Shown here: in pieces, positions 1-8,012 of the stretch | How the letters are laid out: each line of letters begins with the position of its first letter | Position numbering within the stretch: position 1 is the stretch's first letter | From: Lysobacteraceae bacterium | GTDB lineage: Bacteria > Pseudomonadota > Gammaproteobacteria > Xanthomonadales > Xanthomonadaceae | Length of the DNA: 13,191 nucleotides | Direction: 5' to 3' | Assembly (NCBI GenBank): GCA_027483745.1 | Contig: JAIXTZ010000059.1 | Span: 1 to 13,191 of the forward strand | The notes under the pieces: generated by a model | Database searches by the model: none | Seen by the model: the letters and a program-made list of their open reading frames with translations, nothing else | What the model was told of the DNA's origin: nothing | Made by a program: the position numbers and the translations under genes

Positions 1-2280
1 ACGCTGAACGGCCGCGAGCAGGCCAGCATGGGCATCAACCGCGGCGTCGAGTTCGACCAGTACCCGGCCGAACTGATGAAGCAGGTGCTCGTCTACAAGA
101 CCCCGCAGGCCGGCCTCGTCGGCCAGGGCCTGTCCGCGACCATCGACCTGCAGACGATCCGCCCGCTCGATTTCGACAAGCGCACGGTCGCGGTCAACCT
201 GCGCGCCGACCGCAACCAGCTCGAGGATTCCAACCTCCAGGGCGAGCGCGGCAGCGTCACCTACATCGACCAGAACGACGCCCGCACGCTCGGCCTCGTC
301 CTCGGCTACGCCTACCTCAACACCCCGGGCCAGTCGAACAGCTGGCGCGCCTGGGGCTACGACGGCACTGGCCTGCTGGAAGGCGCCACCATCCAGTCGC
401 GTTTCTCCGAGCAGGTGCGCGAAGGCTTCAACGCCACCCTCGAGTACCGTCCGAACGACGCCCATCGCGGCGCGCTCGACATCTTCTATTCGCAGTTCGA
501 CTCCAGCACCACGCAGCGCGGCATCGAGATCGGCCTGGGCAACGGCGGCTACCTGACCAACTCGGGCGTCGTCCGCACCCAGAACAGCTTCAGCTGGACG
601 GGGGCGAGCCCGGTGTTCCGCACCGACAAGTACGACAGCGAAGACGAGCTGCTGGCGGTCGGCTGGAACCACGAGTGGACGATCAACGAGGCCTGGAAGG
701 CCACCGCCGACCTCAGCGTGTCGAAGGCGGAGCGTGACGGCCGCAACTTCGAGAGCAATGCCGGCCTGCCGCCGGGCTCGCCGGGCACGACGCTCACCGC
801 CACCTTCAATCCGGGGGGCTGGTACGACATGCGCTACGGCGTCGACTTCGCCAATCCGTCGCAGCTGCGCCTGTGGGACCGCGGCGGCTGGGGTGGCGAT
901 GGCTTCGATAAGCCCTACCAGATCAACGACGAGATCCAGCAGGCCCGCATCGACTTCGAGCGCAGCTTCGAATCGGGCTTCATCAGCTCGCTGGAGTTCG
1001 GCGCCAACCTGACGATGCGCGACAAGGACCGCTTCGCCACGGAAGACCGCCTCTGCATCAACTCCTGCTCGCTGTCGAACCAGACCGCGCCGTACCCCTC
1101 GGGCGGCAACTTCGCCTTCGGCTTCTTCGGCATCCCGTTCCTGCCGAGCTTCGATCCCTCGGGCGTCAACTACGCCCGCCAGAGCCGCTTCGCCGACTTC
1201 GGCGGCGCGCGCAAGAGCTTCGGCGTCGAGGAAGACATCACGACCGCCTACATCCAGGTCAACCTCGATACCGAGTACGGTTCCATCCCGCTCTCGGGCA
1301 ACATCGGCGTCCAGGTGCAGCGTGTCGACCAGACCGGCTTCGGCCGCATCACCTACAACGGCAATGCCGAGGGCACGCCGTTCGAGGTCAGCGACAGCTA
1401 CACCAAGGTGCTGCCGTCCTTGAACCTGATCGCCGACCTGCCGTGGGAGCAAAAGCTGCGCTTCGGCGCCGCGCGCCAGGTGGCCCGTCCGCGCATCGAT
1501 GACCTGTCGGCCGGCTTCGGCTACGGCGTCAACCAGACGGCGCCGGGCGGCGCGCGCTGGGAAGCCGGCGGCGGCAACCCGACCCTGCGCCCTTGGGAAG
1601 CGGACGCCCTCGACCTGTCGTGGGAGAAGTACTTCGGTGGCCGCGGCTACGTCTCGATCGCCTACTTCCACAAGGACCTGCTCAACTACGTCGCCAACCA
1701 GTCGGTGCCTTTCGACTTCACGGGCCTGCCCGTTCCGGCCGGCGTGACCGCGCTGCCGGCGTCGCGCATCGGCGTCTACACCCGTCCGGTCAACGCGGAA
1801 GGCGGCACGATCAAGGGCTTCGAGTACGCCGTGTCGCTGCCGTTCGACATGCTGTGGCAGCCGCTCGAGGGCTTCGGCATGCAGGCGAGCTACACCGACA
1901 CCACCACCAGCATCGATCCGCGCGTCCTCGGCGTGCCGCAGCTGCCGGGCTTCTCGAAGTACACGTCGAACGTGACGCTGTACTGGGAGCGCTTCGGCTG
2001 GGGCGTCCGCGCCACCCGCCGCACGCGTTCCTCGTACGTCGGCGAAGGCGTGAACGTGTTCCTCGACAGCGAGCGTTCGCTGATCGGTTCGGAAGAGATC
2101 GTCGACTTCCAGGTCAGCTACACGGTGCAGGAAGGCCCGGTCAAGGACCTCGGCTTCATCTTCCAGATCAGCAACCTGACGGACGAGCCCTTCACTCGGA
2201 ACTTCGGCGCGGCCAACCGCCCGCAGGAGTACGTCGAGTACGGCAACAACGCGCTGCTGGGCATCAGCTACAAGTTCTGA
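1..2280 (+). CDS. TonB-dependent receptor, Xanthomonas/Caulobacter type, 5'-partial
   Basis: This is an outer-membrane receptor that imports a ligand using TonB/ExbBD energy. The reading frame is open from base 1, and the window begins inside the plug with TLNGREQAS. The signal peptide, TonB box and first part of the plug therefore lie outside, and the ATG at 28 is internal. The visible part is 759 residues. It reads LNGREQ, then RGVEFDQYP, then VYKTPQAGLVGQGLS and IDLQTIRPLD, the plug-end signature of the TonB-Xanth-Caul group (TIGR01782-like). A long beta-barrel follows and ends in the aromatic terminus GISYKF, as expected for BAM-dependent insertion. Two cysteines spaced CINSC (codons at 1054-1068) probably sit in an extracellular loop. 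Members of this group, such as MalA of Caulobacter, often import oligosaccharides, but the ligand here is unknown. An intrinsic terminator follows directly. The family call is firm; the substrate is not. Confidence 0.93.
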   Translation, partial: TLNGREQASMGINRGVEFDQYPAELMKQVLVYKTPQAGLVGQGLSATIDLQTIRPLDFDKRTVAVNLRADRNQLEDSNLQGERGSVTYIDQNDARTLGLVLGYAYLNTPGQSNSWRAWGYDGTGLLEGATIQSRFSEQVREGFNATLEYRPNDAHRGALDIFYSQFDSSTTQRGIEIGLGNGGYLTNSGVVRTQNSFSWTGASPVFRTDKYDSEDELLAVGWNHEWTINEAWKATADLSVSKAERDGRNFESNAGLPPGSPGTTLTATFNPGGWYDMRYGVDFANPSQLRLWDRGGWGGDGFDKPYQINDEIQQARIDFERSFESGFISSLEFGANLTMRDKDRFATEDRLCINSCSLSNQTAPYPSGGNFAFGFFGIPFLPSFDPSGVNYARQSRFADFGGARKSFGVEEDITTAYIQVNLDTEYGSIPLSGNIGVQVQRVDQTGFGRITYNGNAEGTPFEVSDSYTKVLPSLNLIADLPWEQKLRFGAARQVARPRIDDLSAGFGYGVNQTAPGGARWEAGGGNPTLRPWEADALDLSWEKYFGGRGYVSIAYFHKDLLNYVANQSVPFDFTGLPVPAGVTALPASRIGVYTRPVNAEGGTIKGFEYAVSLPFDMLWQPLEGFGMQASYTDTTTSIDPRVLGVPQLPGFSKYTSNVTLYWERFGWGVRATRRTRSSYVGEGVNVFLDSERSLIGSEEIVDFQVSYTVQEGPVKDLGFIFQISNLTDEPFTRNFGAANRPQEYVEYGNNALLGISYKF

Positions 2281-2296
2281 GCCTTCTGGCTTTCCG

Positions 2297-2333
2297 CCCC
2301 CGGCCGGTGTTCGCACCGGCTGGGGGTTTTTTT
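2297..2333 (+). terminator. Rho-independent terminator of the first TonB-dependent receptor
   Basis: A 13-bp stem (arms 2297-2309 and 2314-2326, one G-T wobble) closes a TTCG tetraloop at 2310-2313 and is followed at once by seven T residues (2327-2333). It starts 17 nt after the TGA of the receptor gene. Stem strength, tetraloop and T-run make this a classical intrinsic terminator on the plus strand. Confidence 0.93.
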
Positions 2334-2360
2334 ATGGCCGGCATGGCCGTCGGACAGCAG

Positions 2361-2384
2361 AACGGCAGGCCGAGGCCTGCCGTT
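2361..2384 (-). terminator. Perfect palindrome downstream of the second receptor; weak terminator candidate
   Basis: Two 11-nt arms, AACGGCAGGCC at 2361-2371 and its exact complement at 2374-2384, are separated by only 2 nt. The palindrome lies 28 nt past the stop codon of the minus-strand receptor. On the minus strand it is followed by TT and then mixed sequence, so it lacks the U-run of an intrinsic terminator. It may instead stabilise the 3' end of the mRNA or assist Rho-independent release weakly. Confidence 0.4.
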
Positions 2385-2412
2385 CCGGGACCGCGATCGG
2401 CGTTCGTGCCGG

Positions 2413-5013
2413 TCAGAACTTCCAGCCGCTGCGCAGGTAGTACACGCCACCGTTGAAGCCGAAGGGCGTGTGCGCCGGGTACTGCGCGCCCACCACGTCG
2501 GCCCAGGGATTCTCGTCCGGGTAATGGTCGAACAGGTTCTGCGCCCCGACGTTGAGGAAGGCCCCGTTGTCCCACTCGTAACCGACCTCGGCATCGACGA
2601 TCCAGGCGCTGTCGCCATAGATCGGCAGGGCATCGGGGCCCGAGATGGCGCCCGTGTCGAGGTGGTCCTCGAAGAACGAGCCGTAGTAGCTGACGCGGGT
2701 GGTGATGCGCCAGCCCCCGTTCCTGTGCGTGATCGAGACGTTGCCCTTGGTGTTGGGCAGGGCGTTCTCGAGGATGAACACGCGGGCGTCCGACGTGACG
2801 GCCGGGTTGTAGCGATCGACCTCGGTGTCGTTCCAGTTTGTCGCCAGGGCGAACGTGGTGTCGCCGCCCCACATCGCCGTCTCGTAGCTCGCCACGAGGT
2901 CGACGCCGCGCGTCGTGGTGTCGAAGTCGTTGGTGAAGAAGCGCACCGAGCTGTAGGACAGCGCATCGGTCACGCCCTGGGCAAGCAAGGCGGCGCGATC
3001 GGCGGCCGTGATCGTGAAGTTGCCGGTTTGCGCGATCCGGTCCTCGACCTTGATCTGGTACAGATCGAGGGTGACGAGCCAGGGGTCGCTGCTGAACACG
3101 AGACCCGCCGACACGCTTTGCGATTCCTCGGGCTGCAGCTGCGTGCCGCCGAACCGGCGCGAGATCGGGTTCGTCGGTGCCAGGGTGGCCGTGTCACGCA
3201 GTTCGCCGCCCTGGAAGCTCGTCGAGACCTGGGTGACGTTCGACTGCCCCGGGGTCGGGGCGCGGAAGCCGGTGCTCAGCGCGCCGCGGAAGGCGAGCGC
3301 ATCGGTCGCCTGCCAGCGGGCGGTCAGCTTCCCGTTGGCGGTCGAGCCGAAATCGTCGAAGTCCTCGAAACGCGCCGCGGCCTGCGCCATGAAGGTTTCG
3401 GTGAAATTCGCCTCGGCGTCCACGTAGGCGGCCCAGTTCTGGCGGGCGAAGATGCCGGCCTGGCGCGGATTGAAGCCCGGGAAACCGTTTGAACCGATCA
3501 GGAAGCCCTGTGGCGCCAGTGGGCCCACTTGGAACGACGCTTGGTCACCGGCGCGGGTCTCGAACTCCTCCTCGCGCCACTCGAGGCCCGCGGCGATGTT
3601 CATCGGGTAGGCGGTGAAACCGGTATCGACCGACTTGGCGAAGTCGGCGTTGAAGTTGGTTTCGGTCTGCACGTTCACGCCCGGGCGGAAGGTGCGGTCC
3701 GCCGGCTGGCTCGGGCCCAACGAGGCGTTGATGGTGTTGAGCAGGTAGAACTCCACTTCGCTTTGGCCGCGCGAAGCCGAGAAGTCGTAGCGGATGCCGT
3801 TCATCCATTCGCCCTTGGCGCCGGCCACGAGGGCCGCGTCACGCACGATGCCGCCGAAGCGCGGGGTGAAGCCGCCGGGCAGGGAGCGGAGGAAGGTGAA
3901 GCAGTTGGACGGCAGGGCGTTGACCTGCGCGTTGACCGTCGCGAACGGGATCAGCGCCCCCTGCGCGTTACGCAAGGCGATCGTGGGGCAGGCCGCGCCG
4001 CCGAGGTTGCCGATGGCCAGGGTCTGGCCACCGTCCAGGGAGTAGACGCCGGCGCGCGAGGTCGGGCTGCGGTAATAGAAGCCGCCATCCACGTCGCGCG
4101 AGGCGACGTTGCCGAACAGGTAGTAGTCGGTGGTCTCGCTGGACAGTCCGAGGTTGGCCACGAACTTGAAATCGCGGTTGACGTTCGGCGAGCCCCAGGT
4201 CTGCGCCGGGTTCGGCACGCCCGGATAGCCCGCGGCGGCGGCCTCGGCGGCATCGGGCCGCTGGACGCTGCGCGAGGTCGACTCGCCGTCGCGCCATTCG
4301 GCGGTCAGCGTGACGAAACCGTTCTCCGTGAGTTTGCCGCCGATCTGCGCCGCCACCTGCCGGTTGTCGCCGTCGCCTTCGTAGGTCTGGCTGTAGAAGG
4401 CTTCGACGGCCCCGCCTTCGCTGAGGCGCTTCAGGTTGAAGTTGACGACGCCGGCGATCGCATCGGAGCCGTACTGTGCGGCGGCGCCGTCGCGCAGGAC
4501 CTCGACCTGGTCGAGGGCGAGCGAGGGGATGGTCGAGACATCCGGGCCCTGCGAACCGTCCGACAACCCGTGGCCGAGGAAAGTGATCACCGCCGAACGG
4601 TGGCGGCGCTTGCCGTTGAGCAGCACCAGCGTGCTGTCGGGCGGCAGGCCGCGGAGGTTGGCCGGGCGCACCAGGGTCGCGGCGTCGTCGATGGGCACGA
4701 TGCTGACCTGGAACGACGGGATCAGCACGCGCATCTGGTCGAGCACGTCGGTGGTGCCCTGGTTGTGGAATTCGGCGCCGCCGATGATGTCGATCGGCAC
4801 GGCGGAGAGTTCTTCCGAACGCGGCGCGCCGCGCGAGCCGAGCGTCGAAACGTTCACGGCGTCGAGGGTCTTGGTATCGCCTTCGGCGGCGGAATCGGCG
4901 TCCTGCGCCAGTGCCGGGCCGGCAAGCGTGCCGAGGGCGGCCAGAACAAGGCCGCGTCGGATGGCGGAAGCCATCGCGTTCCGCCCGGGCAGGCGGTGCA
5001 TCGATGCAATCAT
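2413..5013 (-). CDS. TonB-dependent receptor (complete)
   Basis: A complete outer-membrane TonB-dependent receptor of 866 residues. I chose the ATG at 5013 because AAGGGGAG lies 7 nt upstream and the product begins with a signal peptide: basic residues RNAMASAIRR, a hydrophobic stretch, then ALA/QDAD with predicted cleavage after residue 36. The frame stays open upstream to 5208, but that extension has no leader character. A TonB box-like TLDAVNVS follows at about residues 49-56. The plug spans about 70-195 and contains NLRGLPPDSTLVLLNGKRRHRS, DQVEVLRDGAAAQYGSDAIAGVVN and NFNLKR. The barrel ends in SGWKF. The protein resembles the broad iron-complex/general TBDT group and differs from the LNGREQ-type receptor next door. 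It is transcribed divergently from the MFS permease, sharing a 244-bp spacer with several inverted repeats. The ligand cannot be inferred. Confidence 0.94.
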   Translation of the reverse strand: MIASMHRLPGRNAMASAIRRGLVLAALGTLAGPALAQDADSAAEGDTKTLDAVNVSTLGSRGAPRSEELSAVPIDIIGGAEFHNQGTTDVLDQMRVLIPSFQVSIVPIDDAATLVRPANLRGLPPDSTLVLLNGKRRHRSAVITFLGHGLSDGSQGPDVSTIPSLALDQVEVLRDGAAAQYGSDAIAGVVNFNLKRLSEGGAVEAFYSQTYEGDGDNRQVAAQIGGKLTENGFVTLTAEWRDGESTSRSVQRPDAAEAAAAGYPGVPNPAQTWGSPNVNRDFKFVANLGLSSETTDYYLFGNVASRDVDGGFYYRSPTSRAGVYSLDGGQTLAIGNLGGAACPTIALRNAQGALIPFATVNAQVNALPSNCFTFLRSLPGGFTPRFGGIVRDAALVAGAKGEWMNGIRYDFSASRGQSEVEFYLLNTINASLGPSQPADRTFRPGVNVQTETNFNADFAKSVDTGFTAYPMNIAAGLEWREEEFETRAGDQASFQVGPLAPQGFLIGSNGFPGFNPRQAGIFARQNWAAYVDAEANFTETFMAQAAARFEDFDDFGSTANGKLTARWQATDALAFRGALSTGFRAPTPGQSNVTQVSTSFQGGELRDTATLAPTNPISRRFGGTQLQPEESQSVSAGLVFSSDPWLVTLDLYQIKVEDRIAQTGNFTITAADRAALLAQGVTDALSYSSVRFFTNDFDTTTRGVDLVASYETAMWGGDTTFALATNWNDTEVDRYNPAVTSDARVFILENALPNTKGNVSITHRNGGWRITTRVSYYGSFFEDHLDTGAISGPDALPIYGDSAWIVDAEVGYEWDNGAFLNVGAQNLFDHYPDENPWADVVGAQYPAHTPFGFNGGVYYLRSGWKF

Positions 5014-5065
5014 CGGGAATCTCCCCTTGAACGAGATTGGATACTCGGTGGCCAGCATTACGGCC

Positions 5066-5154
5066 CAGGGGCCGTCCCCTGCGTCGGGGGCCACCGGAGC
5101 CCGACGCGCTTCAGGGATACCCGATTCCCTGCGGGGCCGCAAACCAACGGCCCC
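5066..5154. repeat. Cluster of three inverted repeats in the divergent spacer
   Basis: Three exact inverted repeats lie within 89 bp. The first is CAGGGG/CCCCTG at 5066-5081 (4-nt centre). The second is CAGGGA/TCCCTG at 5112-5131 (8-nt centre). The third is GGGGCCG/CGGCCCC at 5133-5154 (8-nt centre). The first two share the half-site CAGGG/CCCTG, with centres 48 bp apart. They lie in the likely promoter/5' leader of the minus-strand receptor (start codon at 5013) and upstream of the plus-strand permease. They could be protein-binding sites or leader hairpins. GC-rich DNA makes such repeats more frequent by chance, so the call is cautious. Confidence 0.4.
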
Positions 5155-5181
5155 GGACTGCAGCGCGCGTCCCGGCGCGGA

Positions 5182-5195
5182 TGCATACGAATGCA
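5182..5195. promoter_or_regulatory. Candidate LacI-family operator
   Basis: TGCATACGAATGCA is a 14-bp even palindrome with a central CG and six of seven base pairs symmetric (only the A-A pair flanking the CG breaks it). Even palindromes with a central CG are the general form of LacI-family operators. It lies 62 bp before the ATG of the MFS permease and 168 bp before the divergent receptor start, where a repressor could act on the permease and possibly both. No LacI-type gene is in the window, so the cognate regulator is unknown. I could not identify convincing -35/-10 boxes. Confidence 0.4.
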
Positions 5196-5257
5196 GGCGC
5201 GGCATCACCAGCGCCCGCGGTGTACCGTGCGGCCTTCATGACAGCAGGGGGCGTGGC

Positions 5258-6679
5258 ATGGCGCAGGGTGTGGCGATGGCGGGTGCGGCCGGGGGGCGGG
5301 CGAGCCGACCGGCCCTGTCGTTCTGGCAGATCTGGAACATGTCGTTCGGCTTCCTCGGCATCCAGTTCGGTTTCGCGTTGCAAAGCGGTTTCGTCTCGCG
5401 CATTTTCCAGACGCTGGGCGCCGATAAAGACGTCATTCCAGGGCTTTGGCTTGCTGCGCCGCTGACCGGCCTGCTGGTGCAGCCGATCATCGGCTACCTC
5501 AGCGATCGCACATGGCATCCAATCTTTGGCCGCCGGCGCCCTTACTTTCTCATCGGCGCGATCCTCAGTTCGATCGCGCTGCTGTACATGCCGCACTCGC
5601 CGACGCTGTGGATCGCCGCCGGCATGCTGTGGATCCTCGATGCATCAATGAACGTGACGATGGAGCCATTCCGCGCGCTGGTGGCCGACAAGCTGCCGGA
5701 ACAGCAGCGCAGCTACGGCTTCGTCCTGCAGACGCTGATCATCGGCATCGGCACCTGGGTGGCGAGCAACCTACCTTGGTTCGTGACGCAGCTGGGTGTC
5801 AGCAATGAAGCAGCACCCGGTGTGATTCCGCCTTCTGTACAGATCGCATTTGCGGTAGGCGCATTCGCGTTCCTCGCTTGCGTACTTTTCACCGTCTTCA
5901 CGACGAAGGAGTATCCACCCGAGGACCTGCAGAACTTCGAAGCTGAGAAGGCCAAGGGTCGCTTCTTCGCCGACATCGTGCACAACGTACGCCACATGCC
6001 GCGGCAGATGCGCCGCATCGGCGTCGTGCAGTTCTTCAGCTGGTTCGCTTTTTTCGCAATGTGGAGCATGGCGACGCCGGGCTTGACCGAACACGTTTTT
6101 CAGGCGCCAGCACCCGACTTCCGTGCCTACGACGTGACGGTTCCCGATCAGGCTGCAGCTTTCGCGGGTGCGAACAAGGCCTTCCAAGACGCGGCCGATC
6201 TGGTCGGTGCTTACATGGGCTGGTACGGCCTCTCGTCAATGGCGGTGGCGCTGCTTCTGGCGTTCTACGCGTCGCGGCGCGTGCTGAATCGCCGCGCGGT
6301 GCATGCGGCCTCGCTGGTGCTTGGTGGCCTTGGCTTCCTTTCGATGTACGTGGTGCCGTCGCCGGTGTGGCTGATTGGTAGCTTCGCGCTGGTGGGTGTG
6401 GCCTGGGCCAGCATTCTGTCCATGCCCTATGCGCTGCTTGCCGGGTGCATCGAAGAGAAGCGGATGGGCGTTTTCATGGGCCTGTTCAACATGTTCATTT
6501 GCCTGCCGCAGATCGTCGCTGCTCTAGGCCTCGGTGCAATCGTCAAGCATGCGTTCGACAACCACGCGATCTATGCGCTCGTGCTCAGTGGCTGCAGCCT
6601 GCTGCTGGCCGCCACCTTCCTGCTGCGCGTGAACGAGCGCCCGGTCCTCGAGCCGGTGCCGGAACCCGCGCATGGATGA
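5258..6679 (+). CDS. MFS transporter, SLC45/GPH-like sugar permease
   Basis: An inner-membrane permease of 473 residues, probably with 12 transmembrane segments and sugar:proton symport activity. The start ATG at 5258 follows AGGGGG (5246-5251) by 6 nt; the frame is open further upstream, but without comparable support. Diagnostic features are the cytoplasmic loop SDRTWHPIFGRRRPY (residues 82-96), the segment around MEPFRALVADKLPEQQRSYG (135-154) and GVAWASILSMPYALLAG (380-396). These match the disaccharide transporters of plants, animals and bacteria, including MalY- and SuxC-like proteins of Caulobacter and Xanthomonas. The neighbouring Xanthomonas/Caulobacter-type TonB receptor fits a two-membrane carbohydrate uptake route, but maltose, sucrose or another substrate cannot be decided. 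The stop codon overlaps the next gene by 8 nt. The middle of the gene (about 5760-6560) is clearly lower in GC than its neighbours. Confidence 0.9.
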   Translation: MAQGVAMAGAAGGRASRPALSFWQIWNMSFGFLGIQFGFALQSGFVSRIFQTLGADKDVIPGLWLAAPLTGLLVQPIIGYLSDRTWHPIFGRRRPYFLIGAILSSIALLYMPHSPTLWIAAGMLWILDASMNVTMEPFRALVADKLPEQQRSYGFVLQTLIIGIGTWVASNLPWFVTQLGVSNEAAPGVIPPSVQIAFAVGAFAFLACVLFTVFTTKEYPPEDLQNFEAEKAKGRFFADIVHNVRHMPRQMRRIGVVQFFSWFAFFAMWSMATPGLTEHVFQAPAPDFRAYDVTVPDQAAAFAGANKAFQDAADLVGAYMGWYGLSSMAVALLLAFYASRRVLNRRAVHAASLVLGGLGFLSMYVVPSPVWLIGSFALVGVAWASILSMPYALLAGCIEEKRMGVFMGLFNMFICLPQIVAALGLGAIVKHAFDNHAIYALVLSGCSLLLAATFLLRVNERPVLEPVPEPAHG

Positions 6680-8012
6680 AGCGCGGCGACGCGTGCTGGC
6701 GGCGATGTCGGCGCTGGGCCTGCTCGGCGCCGCGGGGCCGGCGTTCGCCCAGGCCGGCGGTGCGCTGCCTGCAGCGACGAACGCCACGGCGCGACGCCAT
6801 CGCCGCCTGCAGGGTGCGGAAGCGCAGGCGCTGTTCGATGCCGTGTTCGCCCACCTGCCGGCGGCGCAGCGCGAGGTGCTGCGCGACCCGCGCCGCGAGG
6901 TGCAGATCGCGCTGACGCGCATCGAGCGCGAGGCGGACGGCAGCGCGCGCTTCGCGACCGCGACCTTCGGCGTGCAGCGGCAGCGCTGGTTCCCGGCGGC
7001 GAGCGTGGTGAAGCTCCCGATCGCGCTGCTGGTGGCCGAAGTGCTGGAAGCCGCGAACCTCGGTTTCAATGCCCGCACGGTGCTTTCGGCGGCGCCGCGC
7101 AGCGGCAACTGGGAGGCCGCGGAGCCGCTGGTCGAGCCGGTGTGGCAGACGCTGTGGCGCCTGCTCGTGGTCAGCGAGAACGTGCCGTTCAACCGGCTTT
7201 ACGACCTGCTCGGCCCCGACCGCATCAACGCGCGCCTCGCCGAGCTGGGCTTCGACGACGTTCGGCTGATCTCCCGGCTCGGTTCGCCCGACGCGCGATT
7301 GAACCGGCAGACCGTCGCCTCGCGCATCGAGGCGCCGGAAACGGGGCCGGACGGCGAGCTCGCCTGGGTGCCGCGGTGGAACGCGGACGCGCGCCGCGCG
7401 GCGGCGCGTCGCTTCCCGTTCGGCAACGCGCTCAAGGCCGCGGCTTGGCAGGACGAGCGCGGCCGCATCGAGCAGGGCCCGCGCGATTTCAGCACGGCGA
7501 ATTTCCTGCCGCTCGAGGACGCGCACGCGATGCTGTTGCGGCTGGCCTTCCCGGAAGCAACGCGGCGCTCGCAGCGCTGGGCGCTGAGCGCGACGACGCG
7601 GCTTTCGCTGCTCCGCATTACCGGCTTGTTCCCGCGCGAGTCCCCATTGCTCGCCACCGGCACGCATGCGCCGGCGGCCTTCGGCGACGGCTACGCGAAG
7701 TTCTTCGTCGTCGGCGACCGCGATGCCGCGCCGCGCGGCTTCCGCAGCTTCGGCAAGACCGGCGAAGCCTTCGGCCACCAGGGTGAAACCGCGCTGCTCA
7801 CCGAGGCCGACGGGCAGTGCGAAGTGCTGCTGAGCGCGAACCTTTACGCCAATGCCGATGGCGTGCTCAACGACGACCGCTACGAGTACGACACGGTCAG
7901 CCGGCCCTTCCTCGCGGCGCTCGGCCGTGCCGCCCTGGCGGCGGAAAAGGAAAGGCCGCGCCTGCATCGCGCCGGCGCGGCCTTCCTGCCCACGGTGCTC
8001 GGGCTGGGCTGA
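6672..8012 (+). CDS. Secreted serine hydrolase, beta-lactamase/DD-peptidase (SxxK) fold
   Basis: An exported penicillin-recognising-type serine hydrolase of 446 residues. The start ATG lies inside the permease gene (8-nt overlap), which suggests translational coupling. The N-terminus (ARRRVLAAM, hydrophobic stretch, GPAFA/QA, cleavage near residue 27) is a signal peptide with a twin-arginine-like RRxVL pattern. The three catalytic motifs are visible: SVVK at 111-114 (nucleophile and lysine), SEN at 168-170 (SDN-type) and KTG at 362-364. The SxxK-SEN spacing matches class A enzymes, but SEN-KTG is about 192 residues, far longer than the roughly 100 of class A beta-lactamases, because of an extra region rich in R, A and W. 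It is therefore more safely called a serine hydrolase than a beta-lactamase. The substrate (peptidoglycan peptide, lactam or ester) is open. A perfect hairpin overlaps the stop codon. Confidence 0.85.
   Translation: MDEARRRVLAAMSALGLLGAAGPAFAQAGGALPAATNATARRHRRLQGAEAQALFDAVFAHLPAAQREVLRDPRREVQIALTRIEREADGSARFATATFGVQRQRWFPAASVVKLPIALLVAEVLEAANLGFNARTVLSAAPRSGNWEAAEPLVEPVWQTLWRLLVVSENVPFNRLYDLLGPDRINARLAELGFDDVRLISRLGSPDARLNRQTVASRIEAPETGPDGELAWVPRWNADARRAAARRFPFGNALKAAAWQDERGRIEQGPRDFSTANFLPLEDAHAMLLRLAFPEATRRSQRWALSATTRLSLLRITGLFPRESPLLATGTHAPAAFGDGYAKFFVVGDRDAAPRGFRSFGKTGEAFGHQGETALLTEADGQCEVLLSANLYANADGVLNDDRYEYDTVSRPFLAALGRAALAAEKERPRLHRAGAAFLPTVLGLG

Noticed and set aside
5014..5208. Upstream extension of the second TonB receptor
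   Set aside because: The ATG at 5013 has an excellent Shine-Dalgarno and begins a signal peptide. The extension would bury that leader and cover the divergent regulatory region.
3529..5241. Long open frame on the plus strand opposite the second TonB receptor
   Set aside because: The product is low-complexity and rich in R, A, G and V with no domain, and there is no ribosome site. The opposite strand encodes a clear full-length receptor. Such frames are expected in DNA of this GC content.
6585..7967. 460-codon open frame on the minus strand opposite the serine hydrolase
   Set aside because: Arginine-rich composition, no recognisable motifs and no leader or ribosome site. The plus strand carries all three SxxK-family motifs.
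6672..8012. Calling the serine hydrolase an antibiotic-resistance class A beta-lactamase
   Set aside because: The SEN-KTG spacing is about twice that of class A enzymes and I cannot place the conserved Glu of the omega loop. Only the general family is supported.
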